A DNA stretch of 64,000 nt, taken from Candidatus Nanopelagicales bacterium. GTDB taxonomy: Bacteria; Actinomycetota; Actinomycetes; S36-B12. The notes beneath the pieces were generated by a model. It had not been told where the DNA came from, did no database searches, and was given only the letters and a program-made list of their open reading frames with translations. A program made the translations under genes and the position numbers. Below are positions 28,038 through 37,326 of the stretch, piece by piece; within the stretch, counting starts at the first letter, position 1, and the number at the start of each line of letters is the position of its first letter. The stretch is taken from assembly GCA_018402235.1 (NCBI GenBank), contig JAGYJJ010000005.1, forward strand, positions 322,219-386,218, read 5' to 3'.

Positions 28038-28348
28038 GCCGCACCGCCTTCCTTAGCGGCGGCGACGGGCTTCTTGGGCTTGAACATCTCCAACATTCGG
28101 TCGGTAACCACGAAACCACCCACCAGGTTGATCGCACCCAGCAAAACCGCGGCGAGTGCGATCCACAATTCGAGTGAGTTCGGCTCGGACTTACCGGCCA
28201 CGATGATGGCGCCCATCACAACCACGCCGTGGATGGCGTTGGCGCCGGACATCAGTGGCGTGTGTAGGACAGTTGAGACCTTCGAGACAACCTCGAAACC
28301 AACGAAGACGCTCAGGACGAAGATTGTCAGCAGTGCGATTCCATCCAT
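28034..28348 (-). CDS. pntA2: NAD(P) transhydrogenase alpha-2 membrane subunit
   Basis: A 104-residue membrane subunit with three hydrophobic helices (DGIALLTIFVLSVFVGFEVV; MSGANAIHGVVVMGAIIV; LWIALAAVLLGAINLVGGFVV) and a basic tail. The true start is ATG 28348; the open frame extends upstream without support. It is separated from pntA1 by 2 bp and from pntB by a four-base overlap. The split alpha arrangement is common in Actinobacteria and alphaproteobacteria. Confidence 0.93.
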   Translation of the reverse strand: MDGIALLTIFVLSVFVGFEVVSKVSTVLHTPLMSGANAIHGVVVMGAIIVAGKSEPNSLELWIALAAVLLGAINLVGGFVVTDRMLEMFKPKKPVAAAKEGGAA

Positions 28349-28350
28349 GG

Positions 28351-29490
28351 TTATGCCCCTCCCTGCACGGCGTCGCGCGCAAACTCGTTGCGAATTTCGC
28401 CGTTGTACACGATTGCGCAACCGTCAAGCACTTCGTCTTCAAGATCGACGACGATCTCTCCATCTTTGACCGCCAACGCAATGAGGTTGAGCACATTCAT
28501 CGCGTATAGCTGCGAGGCGTGGACGGGCATCTCACTCGCCACATCCTTGGCACCCCACACCGAAACCTCACCGATCTGGATCACTTCACCAGAAACGGAA
28601 CCCTCAACGTTGCCGCCGGTTTCACTTGCCAAGTCAACAACCACTGAACCCGGCTTCATCGTCTCGACCATCGTGCGGGTGACCAGCACCGGTGCGGTGC
28701 GGCCAGGGACGGCTGCAGTAGTAATGACCACATCGGCTGCGGTGATGTGCGGGGTGAGCAGGTCGCGTTGCTGGTTGGCCCGATCCTCTGTCATCTCCCT
28801 TGCGTACCCACCGGAACCTTCGAGTGCTTCAAGGTCGAGGGTGATGAAAGTCGCGCCCATCGACTTCACCTCATCCGCACTCGCCGGGCGAACGTCGTAA
28901 GCAGAAACCTTCGCGCCGAGCCGCTTAGCGGTGGCGATTGCTTGCAGTCCGGCAACACCAGCTCCGAGCACGAGTACCTTGGCTGGCTGAATCGTTCCCG
29001 CGGCCGTCATGAAGAGCGGGAAGAACGACGGCAACCGATCCGCAGCAACCAGCGCTGCGCGGTAACCGGTTACCAGAGCCTGCGAGGTGAGCGCGTCCAT
29101 CGACTGGGCGCGCGAGATGCGCGGCAAGAAGTCGAAGGACAGCCCGGTCGCTTCAGCGTCGCGGAGTCCGCGCACGGTGTCGGCGTCGGCAACTGCAGCA
29201 AGGAAGGAGATCGCAACCGCGCCCTTTTTCATTCGCGATGCGCGCCCGTAGTCCAACCCACGCACGCTCGCCACAACGTCGGCGCTGGCGATCTGCTCGG
29301 TGAGGTCGGCTTCAGCAAACACCGAGGCACCGGCCTCGGTATAAGCGTCGTCGTTCGCAAAGGCCTGAGCGCCGGCACCCGACTGGACTGCCACGTCAAA
29401 CCCGAGTTGGGTGAACTTACGCACCACCGAGGGCATCATCGCCACGCGGCGCTCCCCCGGCCGGGTCTCTGCTGGGACGACGATCTTCAC
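28351..29490 (-). CDS. pntA1: NAD(P) transhydrogenase alpha-1 NAD-binding subunit
   Basis: A 379-residue soluble domain I related to alanine dehydrogenase. It begins KIVVPAETRPGERRVAMMP. The RQD-loop region is present (REMTEDRANQQRDLLT), and the Rossmann motif is VLVLGAGVAGLQAIATAKRLGA. It binds NAD(H) and delivers hydride to PntB. First gene of the three-gene operon. The upstream region to 29652 is about 160 bp with no gene. Confidence 0.95.
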   Translation of the reverse strand: MKIVVPAETRPGERRVAMMPSVVRKFTQLGFDVAVQSGAGAQAFANDDAYTEAGASVFAEADLTEQIASADVVASVRGLDYGRASRMKKGAVAISFLAAVADADTVRGLRDAEATGLSFDFLPRISRAQSMDALTSQALVTGYRAALVAADRLPSFFPLFMTAAGTIQPAKVLVLGAGVAGLQAIATAKRLGAKVSAYDVRPASADEVKSMGATFITLDLEALEGSGGYAREMTEDRANQQRDLLTPHITAADVVITTAAVPGRTAPVLVTRTMVETMKPGSVVVDLASETGGNVEGSVSGEVIQIGEVSVWGAKDVASEMPVHASQLYAMNVLNLIALAVKDGEIVVDLEDEVLDGCAIVYNGEIRNEFARDAVQGGA

Positions 29491-29652
29491 TGTTTAGCCT
29501 CGCTCTCACGCAACGATGTCGAACCTGGAAGCTCCCAGCGAGGGGTTTCGCGTGATTCGACTCGCAGAGCCTAGCGGGATCCACGCAGTTCACTCGCTGG
29601 CAAGCCGAAAGACACCCGAGGGCCATCGCAATGTGGGTAACCTGCCCGCGTG

Positions 29653-29802
29653 ATGCTCTCGATGTTCATCCTGTGGATCGCGGTATTCCTTGGGATCTTT
29701 TTCCGTAAGAAGTGGGTTCCTGCCCTTGCCATCATCTCCGTCATCTGGACCGCGGTGCTTCTTCGTCTCCACATGACCGACCCGATCCCGCTGAGTTTCT
29801 AG
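29653..29802 (+). CDS. DUF5993-like tiny membrane protein next to dsbB
   Basis: A 49-residue protein with two hydrophobic helices around a basic turn (FFRKKWVP) and the C-terminal motif HMTDPIPLSF. As I recall the family, this ending is typical of DUF5993 proteins, which are found beside DsbB-like genes. Start ATG 29653, with GTG 29650 also possible. Thirteen bases separate it from the DsbB-like gene. Probably a small partner of the disulfide-exchange protein; function not established. Confidence 0.65.
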   Translation: MLSMFILWIAVFLGIFFRKKWVPALAIISVIWTAVLLRLHMTDPIPLSF

Positions 29803-29815
29803 GGGCGCACGAATC

Positions 29816-30502
29816 ATGTCCATCATCGACCGGACTGAGTCGGCATTCGAATCTCGCGAGTTGGTAATCGCGCGGTGGATCAACGTGCTCGCGCTTTTCG
29901 CACTCATCGGAGTGCTCGCAGGATCGTTGCACCTGCAATTCGGAGTGGGCGAGCAACCGTGTCCACTGTGCCTTGTCCAGCGCTCGGGGATGATCGCCAT
30001 CGCCGTCGGCCCGATCATGAATCTTTTGTGGGGAATGCGGCCGGCGCACTACGCGCTGAGCATCTTCGGAGCCTTCGTGGGTGGCGCGGGCAGTGTTCGC
30101 CAGATCCTTCTTCACATCCAACCCGGCGACCCTGGCTACGGTCCCGCCGTTTTGGGCCTCCATCTCTACACCTGGGCGTTCGTCACGTTCGCCATCGCAG
30201 TTGTTGGCTGCGCCTTCATGCTCCTGTGGAACAAGCCCTTTGAAGTGGGCGACACAGGCGTGCTCGGTCAGCGCGGCTTCCTGCGCTTCGCCGCGCTCGT
30301 GGGTATCGCCTGGGTCACGATCGACCTACTCATCGTCGGCATCTCGGTAATTCCCGAATGTGGTCTGGGAATGTGCCCGGACAATCCCGAGGACATCAAT
30401 GGTCTTGGAGTTGTAGGTGGCCTGCTGATGATGGTGGGGGTCGGGTTGGTGGCCGTCATCATCGCCGCGGTGGTCGACAGGCGATTGCCCACCGACAAAT
30501 AA
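29816..30502 (+). CDS. DsbB-family disulfide bond formation protein
   Basis: A 228-residue membrane protein with five or six hydrophobic segments. After the first helix comes the DsbB signature PCPLCLVQR (quinone-linked CxxC). A second cysteine pair lies in the late loop PECGLGMCPDNP. DsbB passes electrons from an extracytoplasmic thiol oxidase to quinone. The family is uncommon in Actinobacteria, where VKOR-type proteins usually do this, and the late position of the second pair is unusual. Preceded by the tiny DUF5993-like protein. Confidence 0.82.
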   Translation: MSIIDRTESAFESRELVIARWINVLALFALIGVLAGSLHLQFGVGEQPCPLCLVQRSGMIAIAVGPIMNLLWGMRPAHYALSIFGAFVGGAGSVRQILLHIQPGDPGYGPAVLGLHLYTWAFVTFAIAVVGCAFMLLWNKPFEVGDTGVLGQRGFLRFAALVGIAWVTIDLLIVGISVIPECGLGMCPDNPEDINGLGVVGGLLMMVGVGLVAVIIAAVVDRRLPTDK

Positions 30503-30508
30503 GTCCCG

Positions 30509-31282
30509 TTACGGCGCCATCTTCAGCAACTTCGAAAGATAGGTGTCGTAGATCTCGGCAACCTCCCGGCCGCCAGCTGTCTTGACGAGTTGCACCGGCT
30601 GGCCGTAACCCTCGGCCTGCTGCACCGCGATTCGCTCGGGCATGAGCGGCTTCATAACGGTGGTTCGACCGTAGATCTCGATCAACTCGTTCTCGCGGTA
30701 CTGGTGCTCCTCGGCAACCGAGCGGACGCGGTTGACGACGATGCCGGCCAACTGCAGATCAGGATTGTGATTCTTGCGGACCTCGTCGATCTCGGCCATC
30801 GCCCGCTCCACGCCCTGCGCTCCAAAGAACGACGGCGTGGTGACAACCAACGCCAGGTCCGATGCGGCGAGCGCCTCCCGGGTGAGAGCACCCAGGGATG
30901 GCGGGCAATCGATGAGGACGAGGTCGTACCCATCGAGGTGGCCCAGGGCTCGAGACAGCTTCGGTCGCCACGGTCCCCCGGTCCATGCATCGAAACGGAT
31001 CGTGTTGGCATGGCCCGGCAGCACATCGACCTCGCCGGGGGCTACTTCCCAATCGCAGGGGGTCAGCGCCGCCTCGACGCTCTCGCGCGTGGGGTGCCCG
31101 AGGACATCGGCCACGGTGGTGCGGGGGGTGTGGGATTTCAGCAGGGAGGTGGCATTGCCCTGCGGGTCGAGGTCGACCACCAGCGTGGCTAGCCCACGCA
31201 CGGTGGCTGCTCCGGCCAAACCCAGAACAACGGACGTCTTGCCGACGCCACCTTTCAAACTCAGCACGCTCACGATCGCCAT
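30509..31282 (-). CDS. Orphan ParA-family ATPase
   Basis: About 257 residues. Deviant Walker A is SLKGGVGKTSV, then VDLDPQGNAT and Walker B LVLIDCPPSLG. Start taken at ATG 31282 (MAIVSVLSLKGG); the open frame extends 12 codons upstream. There is no parB or parS-like site next to it, so it is not an obvious chromosome-partition pair. It may position a membrane or envelope complex. It ends 7 bp from the convergent dsbB stop. Confidence 0.87.
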   Translation of the reverse strand: MAIVSVLSLKGGVGKTSVVLGLAGAATVRGLATLVVDLDPQGNATSLLKSHTPRTTVADVLGHPTRESVEAALTPCDWEVAPGEVDVLPGHANTIRFDAWTGGPWRPKLSRALGHLDGYDLVLIDCPPSLGALTREALAASDLALVVTTPSFFGAQGVERAMAEIDEVRKNHNPDLQLAGIVVNRVRSVAEEHQYRENELIEIYGRTTVMKPLMPERIAVQQAEGYGQPVQLVKTAGGREVAEIYDTYLSKLLKMAP

Positions 31283-31422
31283 GAGCGTCAGTCTGGCGGG
31301 GCCGGGGACTGGGCACAACCGGTTTGCCGGGCTGGCCCACCGGGGGGATCCCGGTCATGTGGGTCGGAAGTTATGGTGCAGGCCGGTTACACACAACGGG
31401 GCAGCCGAACGGAGGAATCCTC

Positions 31423-32229
31423 ATGCGCACAGTCACCTACGCAGTTCTGGTAGCCGGCCTAACGCTCGGTTCCCTGGGCGCGGCCCCGCTTGTGCAGGCA
31501 GCCCAGCCGCAGGCTCCCGCTGTCCAAGATGCCTGCTACGACTACCGGGCCTCGGGCACGAAGGCCCAGGCGGCCAATGCCGCTCCTGTGCCGTGCGAGG
31601 GCAAGCACACCGCCCAGACGTTCTACGTGGGCAGCCTCCCCGATGGCTTCGGTGTTCCGGACAAGGCCAACGCCAAAGCGCGTCTTCGCGCAACTCGCGC
31701 ATGCACCACCGAGGCGATGAATTCCTACCTCGGCTTAACCAACACGGCTATCCCCTCGAGCTTCCAGATCGTCACCGTTTTTCCAACCGCACCGCAGTGG
31801 AATGCCGGCGAACGCTGGGTGCGCTGCGATGTGGTTCTTCGTGGTGGTCGCAACTACACGAGTTTCAGCGGCACTGCGCAGCAGTTGGTGGCCTCAACAC
31901 CACGCGAGCAATTCAACTTCTGCACACCCTCGGTGCCGGGTTCGCGAACCAAGAGCGCCTTCCCGTGCACCAAGCCCAAGAAGAACTGGATCATGGTCGC
32001 CGAGCGCGATCTGGGGAAGGTCGGCAGCAACTTCCCCGGTACTCGGTCGGTCGAACGCAAGGCCAAGCGGATCTGTCAGAAGGTGGGAAACACCTACACG
32101 GTGCGCAAGAGTTTCTACCCGTGGTGGGCGATTTGGCCTACGCGGGTGGGCTGGCAAGACGGTGATCGAACCGCCCAGTGCTTTGTTCCCTACGAGGAGT
32201 ACGTGAAAACGACGACGCCCAGCGCGTAA
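31423..32229 (+). CDS. Septum-formation-family exported protein
   Basis: A 268-residue protein. Start ATG 31423 after a strong GGAGG; the longer open frame is rejected. Signal peptide to about residue 26 (VLVAGLTLGSLGAAPLVQA). The exported part has paired cysteines and the motif CEGKHTAQTFYVG; histidine near such cysteines and the RWVRCDVV stretch match the actinobacterial septum-formation family. Likely extracytoplasmic; function uncharacterised. The 3' end is 21 bp from the convergent aldo/keto reductase. Confidence 0.75.
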   Translation: MRTVTYAVLVAGLTLGSLGAAPLVQAAQPQAPAVQDACYDYRASGTKAQAANAAPVPCEGKHTAQTFYVGSLPDGFGVPDKANAKARLRATRACTTEAMNSYLGLTNTAIPSSFQIVTVFPTAPQWNAGERWVRCDVVLRGGRNYTSFSGTAQQLVASTPREQFNFCTPSVPGSRTKSAFPCTKPKKNWIMVAERDLGKVGSNFPGTRSVERKAKRICQKVGNTYTVRKSFYPWWAIWPTRVGWQDGDRTAQCFVPYEEYVKTTTPSA

Positions 32230-32250
32230 CGCTGCACCGCAACGAGCATC

Positions 32251-33191
32251 TCAACGAAGTCGGCTGCGCGGCTGGTCTTCGGGATACATCGATGTGTGCT
32301 CCGGCTCGGTGGCCTGCAACCGTTCGAACTGCTCGTCGGTGAGGTGGACATCAACAGAACGCATGATCGACGCGATGGTTTCGGGACGGGTTGCCCCGGA
32401 ATCGGGATGATCACCGGCGACATCTTGAGTAACCACGCCAGCGTCACCTCCTGCGGCGTTGCACTGAGTTCATCGGCCACTTTCGCAAACTCCGCGAAGA
32501 GTGATCCAACCTCCTTCGCGTGCGTTGCTCCACCGAGCGGCGACCACGGCAGGAAGGCGATGCCGTCGCGTGTGCATCGGTCCAACACATCTAGGTCGGC
32601 CCGATAGCGGGGGGAAAGTTCGTTTTGCACCGACACGACACCGCCGTGATCCGGTCCACCAAGCTCATCGAGCGCCAGATCTAGCTCGGCAAGCGTGACG
32701 TTCGACAGCCCGATCCGGCGGATCAGGCCGCGATCTTTCAGTTGCTGCAGCGCCTGCACCTGCTCGAGGTACGTGAGGTTCGGATCATGCCGGTGGTGCT
32801 GATAAAGATCGATGACATCTACGCCGAGTTCGATCAAACTCGCCTCACACGCCCGAACGAGTGCGTCTGGACGCGAATCCCGGCCCCACTCCTCACCGTC
32901 GCTGCGCGTGATCCCACCCTTGGTCGTCACGAGTACATCGGTGAGTGAAGCAGGCCCGGTGTAGGTGCGAATCGCTTCGGCGACCAGCGCCTCGTTGTGG
33001 CCTACCGAATCCCACGACGGCGCATAGATGTTCGCCGTATCGAGCAGCGTGATGCCGGCATCCAGGGCGGCGTGAATCGTCGCTACCGCCTGTTCGCGAA
33101 GGTCCACCATGTGGCCGTTGCTCAGCGGCATGCACCCCAGGCCAACGGGGGATACCCGAAGGTCGCCGATTGTTCGCGAAGTGATCATCAC
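32251..33191 (-). CDS. Aldo/keto reductase, frame break near 32395
   Basis: NADPH-dependent reductase of the TIM-barrel family. Catalytic Asp/Tyr lie in LLDTANIYAPS, the Lys in VTTKGGI and the His in YQHHRHD; WSPLGG lies near the cofactor site. The main frame loses the family after SPVIIPIPG near 32395, and the expected continuation ATRPETIASIMRSVDVHLTDEQ is in another frame, ending at 32251. Adding one G to the CCCC run (plus strand) at 32394-32397 joins them into about 313 residues. Substrate unknown. Confidence 0.85.
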
Positions 33192-33301
33192 ATCACCTTA
33201 CGAAAAGGGTCACATACCTCCGCGTCCATGGGTAACCTGCGCGCTGCAGGAGTCCGCGTGCGAAAACAGGTCTGTCCGGGGGTCACGGAAGGTCGGCATC
33301 G

Positions 33302-34478
33302 ATGCCCGCAGTCCCGAGTTTGGGCAATGGCGTTGCGGTACCGATCGGCGACGATCACTACGCCGAGTTACTCGAAGGTCTTCGCGCCTGCGAACTCCCC
33401 GATCCCGAGGGCCATTACTTGGTGGACTGGATGGGTGTGCGCACGCGGATACCCATGCTCCCGTGGGCACCGGAGAAACTTGCCGGCACCTCGAATCGCG
33501 AGTTACCCATTCCCGACGATGGCTACCGCTCCGAGGACTTCGAGTACGTGTCGCTCGCCCGGGCTCTGCGAGATATCTCGGAGCATCCGGTTCGCATCAT
33601 CGAGATCGGTGCGGGCTGGGCTCCCTGGGCAGTTGCAGGGCTCGTCGCCGCGCGGCACCGAGGGCTGCCCGCCATCGCCTTTGCGGTAGAAGCAGACCCC
33701 CGAAAGTGCGGATGGGCCGTGCAACATGCCCGCGACAATCTGCTGGACGTTACATCGGTCTCGGGGAAGCCTCGGCAACTGGCTAAGCGGTTGCAGCGCG
33801 CGGTTGCTGAGTGGAAGCCCGGCAACCAGTTGCTGATCGTCATTGAAGCAGCCGCGTGGCATGAAACCACCACCGTCGAGTTTCCCGATGCTCCCGTCGA
33901 AGATATGGGAACAGCCGTCTGGACGATGCCCGGTACCGATGTGGATTACCGGGGAGCGCATCTGCTTCACCGCGAGATCCCTGCGATATCTATCCCGGAT
34001 CTTGTCGAGAGCGATTCGAACTGTGCACGAGGCACCGGTAGATCTTCTGCATATCGATGTCCAGGGAGTGGAGTTCGATTTGCTCCAGCGCACCGCCGGA
34101 GTCATCCAAGACCGCACGCGCCTCATGGCCGTGGGAACGCACAACAGATTAAGCGAAGGTCAACTTCAGTACTTTTTCCTTGAACGCGGCTGGGGTCTAC
34201 TGATCGACAAGCCGTGCAAGGCGCACTTCACCATGACTCATCCGACCCTGTCAGGCTTCACCGAGCAGGACGGCATGCAGCTGTGGGAGAACCCGTTTCG
34301 TTCTCTAGAGCGGGAAATCAGCCCGTCCCGGTATACGCCCACGGTCGCGGCACCGACGTATGCCGCGGTAGCAACAACACCTAGGCCCGCCACCAGCGGT
34401 AACGGCAGCGACGTTATCCCCGTCCACTCCAAATCCAGATCAATGTCGAATAGTCCTCGCGTTGATCCCGATGCGTAG
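33302..34478 (+). CDS. FkbM-type methyltransferase, frame break near 34010, end uncertain
   Basis: SAM-dependent methyltransferase. Motif I is IIEIGAGWAPWAVAGL. The C-terminal FkbM signature HIDVQGVEFDLL followed by MAVGTHN lies in another frame, joined near 34010 (IPDLVE to AIRTVHEAPVDLL) by removing one base. FkbM-like enzymes usually methylate sugar or polyketide hydroxyls. Recognisable sequence stops near 34300, but the frame stays open to 34478, inside the convergent membrane-protein gene. The true stop may be earlier if another indel exists. It lies beside a DUF2142-like protein, which suggests surface-glycan modification. Confidence 0.72.
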
Positions 34479-35791
34479 CGGTGCGCGTTTACCCACAGCG
34501 ACAGGCCTCCGGACACCACCATCGCGATACCGAGCACCCAGGCGAAGGCGCGTGACAGGGGTAACCCGGGCTTGGTGTGTCGGCCGTAGGGAATGGCCAG
34601 ACTTAACGTGGCGAAGAGAACGACGATCAGCGGCAGCAGATATCGCGCCTGCACTACTTCCCCAACGCCCAAGCCCTCCCGCTGCAAGAACACGAGCGGC
34701 GCGGCAACCAACGCTGCCAGCGCGAGGAGTGAAGCCAGGACTTTGCGCAGAGATATCACTGACAATCCCCGATAGACCACAGCACCCAATGCGAGAACTC
34801 CGAAAACTGGTACCAGCGGCGGCAGAACAGTGTCATTCCAGCCCAGTGGCATGCCACCAACCGAACCTTGAAGGTATACGGGTAGGTAGACGATGTTTGT
34901 CAGCAATAGCCCTGGGCCTGCCTCGTTCAACCCCAAGTTGTCTTCGGGACCGCTCCCGGGTGTTCCGAAGGTGGCGAATTGCACGAGTCCCACTACGGCA
35001 ATGGCGAGCAGCGATGCACTCGCGATCCACGCTTCTTTGAGTCGCCGCACCCCGGTCAGCACGCCAATCACCGCAATGACAACCACCACATACGCAGACG
35101 CATCAACGCGCGAGCCAATCGCCAACCCGGCGGATAAGACCGTCGCTGCCAGAAGAACCCAGGTGCGCCGCGAGCGCCACGACGTGCGTCGCGCGAGGGC
35201 CATGCCGAATGCCCACAGGAACGTGATTCCGGTAACCGTCCAACTACTCGGATTAGTGGAAGGAATGATGAACAGACCAAGAGGGACGTAAACCACAAGA
35301 ACGACGACCACAACCGCAGACCGCACGGCGGGGGTCAGCACTCGTAACGCCAGGGCCAGTAGCCCTGCCGCAATAGCGGCATTCAACATCCGCATCAACA
35401 GCACCGAGCGCTGCTCATCTGGGCCAACGAGCGTGCCCATGGCCCGATAAAAGAGCGTCGGATACAAACCAACGGTGTTGTTCACGCGTTCGGTCGAAAC
35501 GAGGACGTCGCTCAGATCATCGGCGCACGCTGCAGTAATCGACGCGTCGTAGGCGAAACACTCATGCGCAAAACCCACCGATTGAGGGATCAGGCGGGCT
35601 GTGGGATTCGCCGGATCCACTTCACAGACTCCATCGCGTTCGCCACCAGCGCACCAGATGGATGTCAGGTGGTAGTCGTCGTCGGGTGATGAGCCCACCG
35701 GGCTCGTCAGCGCCCATCCAACAAGGGTCACAAAGAACGCGATCGGCAACACGATCGCCCAAGCGCCCCCCATTTTTCTCACCCCGGTCAC
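34238..35791 (-). CDS. DUF2142-like polytopic membrane protein (glycosyltransferase-like)
   Basis: A 517-residue protein with about 11-12 transmembrane helices. An early loop SSPDDDYHLTSIWC resembles the GT-C-like DUF2142 family, in which acidic residues after helix 1 may be catalytic, and the NPSSWTVTGI segment is also typical. Such proteins act with cell-surface polysaccharides. The last 20 or so residues (after VGVYRDGLIS) are not membrane-like and overlap the FkbM frame by 240 bp, so the real end is probably near 34300. Start at 35791. Confidence 0.75.
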   Translation of the reverse strand: MTGVRKMGGAWAIVLPIAFFVTLVGWALTSPVGSSPDDDYHLTSIWCAGGERDGVCEVDPANPTARLIPQSVGFAHECFAYDASITAACADDLSDVLVSTERVNNTVGLYPTLFYRAMGTLVGPDEQRSVLLMRMLNAAIAAGLLALALRVLTPAVRSAVVVVVLVVYVPLGLFIIPSTNPSSWTVTGITFLWAFGMALARRTSWRSRRTWVLLAATVLSAGLAIGSRVDASAYVVVVIAVIGVLTGVRRLKEAWIASASLLAIAVVGLVQFATFGTPGSGPEDNLGLNEAGPGLLLTNIVYLPVYLQGSVGGMPLGWNDTVLPPLVPVFGVLALGAVVYRGLSVISLRKVLASLLALAALVAAPLVFLQREGLGVGEVVQARYLLPLIVVLFATLSLAIPYGRHTKPGLPLSRAFAWVLGIAMVVSGGLSLWVNAHRYASGSTRGLFDIDLDLEWTGITSLPLPLVAGLGVVATAAYVGAATVGVYRDGLISRSRERNGFSHSCMPSCSVKPDRVG

Positions 35792-35927
35792 CCTTCCTTC
35801 CTACCCGGCGACGCGCCGAGCCAGGCAACCGGGTCGCAAAGTCGGAAACCACCTGTGCTTACCATGGCGGCTCAACCCCTAGCCACGACGCAACTCATGC
35901 CCGCCTTCCCGCGTAATCGGAGGTTTC

Positions 35928-37202
35928 ATGCTCCGCCCGCTCGTTGCCCTGTGCAGCCTCGTTCTCCTCGTCACGTCTATTCCGGCTGCTCACGCGGAGC
36001 CTTCCCCCGTGCAGGAAGCACCGAACCCTTGGCGGAACGTGCAAGCCTGGGAAACCGCGGTGGTCCAACGGGTTGTCGATGGGGACACCGTGATCGTCAA
36101 CGACGAAGTCACGGGTGCCCAATCGCGCGTGCGGCTGCTCGGCATCAACGCTCCGGAAAAGCCCACCAAGAGGAAGCCGGGCAACTGCGGGGGTGTGCAA
36201 GCTCTTGAGACGCTGACCGCACTACTCCCGGTCGGAACTCGAGTGCGCCTGTTGTCGTCGGACCGCGCCTCAACCGGTAAGGCGCAGCGTCCGCAGCGGG
36301 TCGTCCTCGCTTACAACGAGAAGACCGGTGAGTTCGATCAAGACGTTGCGTGGGGCATGGCCGAACGTGGCTGGGGTGTGTGGTTCACAGTTCCCCGTGA
36401 GGCTGCCATGAGTTCTTTGTACCGAGCTGCCATCGAAGGCGCGCAACAGCGCCGCGTGGGTATGTGGAGTCCGGAACTGTGCGGGGCGATCGAACAGCCG
36501 GATGCTTCGCTCTCAATTCGTATCACTCGAGGCAACGGCAGCGTGGCCGACGAGACCGTCACGGTGCGCAACACCGGTGGAACCACAGTGGATATCACCG
36601 GGTGGATGCTCCGCGACGCTGGAAACGCCGGCTGGTACACCTTCCCCGGCGGGTCGGTGCTGACTCCCGGTGATTACCGAGTTGTCCATACGGGTAAGGG
36701 CCGTGATCGCAAACCCACCGGACACGACGTTTACCGAAACCGAAAGACCGAGCTATACGTAGATCCCGGACGCGAACCGAACCTGGTGGGCGATGGCGCT
36801 TACCTATTGGATAGGGCCGGCAACTTCCGCTCGTGGCGCGAGTACCCGTGCACCGAGCGCTGCGATCCGGATGAAGGTATGGGCACGTTGGTCATCGAAG
36901 ATCTCTCCCTGGGTAAGAACCGAGGCAAGAAGCGCGCGCAGAGCCAATTCATCCGAGTTGCCAATCAAGGCGCCACCACGCTGTGCCTGGACGGCTACCG
37001 AATGCAGACCGAAGGGCTCACCTACTGGTTCCCTTCCGGCACCTGTCTGGAGCCGGGCGCGACGCTCACATTGCATGGCGGTGACCGCCGCAGTTGGTCC
37101 AAAGCCACGTACCTGAACCGGAAGAAGCCGATGTTCTATCTGTCCGGCAGCGCCCAGATCATCACCGATCGCGACCAGGTGCTAGCCGAACGCTTCTGGT
37201 AG
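35928..37202 (+). CDS. Secreted thermonuclease-like protein with two lamin-tail-like domains
   Basis: A 424-residue protein with GGAGG before ATG 35928. Signal peptide to AHA at about residue 23. The staphylococcal-nuclease domain (residues ~40-185) has VVDGDTVIV, VRLLGINAPE and a DVAWGMAERGWG block. Two beta-rich lamin-tail-like domains follow (about 195-290 with VTVRNTGGTTVDITGWMLRD, and about 310-420 with IRVANQGATTLCLDGYRM). It is probably exported and cleaves extracellular nucleic acid for nutrient or biofilm use. The expected SNase arginines can be seen in part (RLLG) but were not checked structurally. Confidence 0.83.
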   Translation: MLRPLVALCSLVLLVTSIPAAHAEPSPVQEAPNPWRNVQAWETAVVQRVVDGDTVIVNDEVTGAQSRVRLLGINAPEKPTKRKPGNCGGVQALETLTALLPVGTRVRLLSSDRASTGKAQRPQRVVLAYNEKTGEFDQDVAWGMAERGWGVWFTVPREAAMSSLYRAAIEGAQQRRVGMWSPELCGAIEQPDASLSIRITRGNGSVADETVTVRNTGGTTVDITGWMLRDAGNAGWYTFPGGSVLTPGDYRVVHTGKGRDRKPTGHDVYRNRKTELYVDPGREPNLVGDGAYLLDRAGNFRSWREYPCTERCDPDEGMGTLVIEDLSLGKNRGKKRAQSQFIRVANQGATTLCLDGYRMQTEGLTYWFPSGTCLEPGATLTLHGGDRRSWSKATYLNRKKPMFYLSGSAQIITDRDQVLAERFW

Positions 37203-37303
37203 CGCGCCTGTTGGGCCTGCGCACTTGGCGCCTTAGTCCAGGCGCGGGCTGATCGCGGCGGCGGCCCGTGGCCAACCTGAGCGCCGCGCCGGACTAGGTT
37301 GAG

Positions 37304-37326
37304 TTCCTCACTTGAGGAAGGTTTTC
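37304..37326 (+). promoter_or_regulatory. Ribosome-site hairpin before the aldolase gene
   Basis: TTCCTC (37304-37309) pairs perfectly with GAGGAA (37314-37319) across a 4-nt loop. The right arm is the Shine-Dalgarno sequence GAGGAAGG, six bases before ATG 37327. When folded it would hide the ribosome site, so translation of the aldolase operon may be conditional. Confidence 0.5.

Noticed and set aside
28747..29574. A 275-residue plus-strand open frame opposite pntA1
   Set aside because: It lies wholly opposite the conserved transhydrogenase subunit and has no domain or ribosome site.
30509..31282. parAB chromosome-partition locus
   Set aside because: No parB follows, no parS-like 16-bp palindrome was seen, and the neighbourhood is not that of the origin region.
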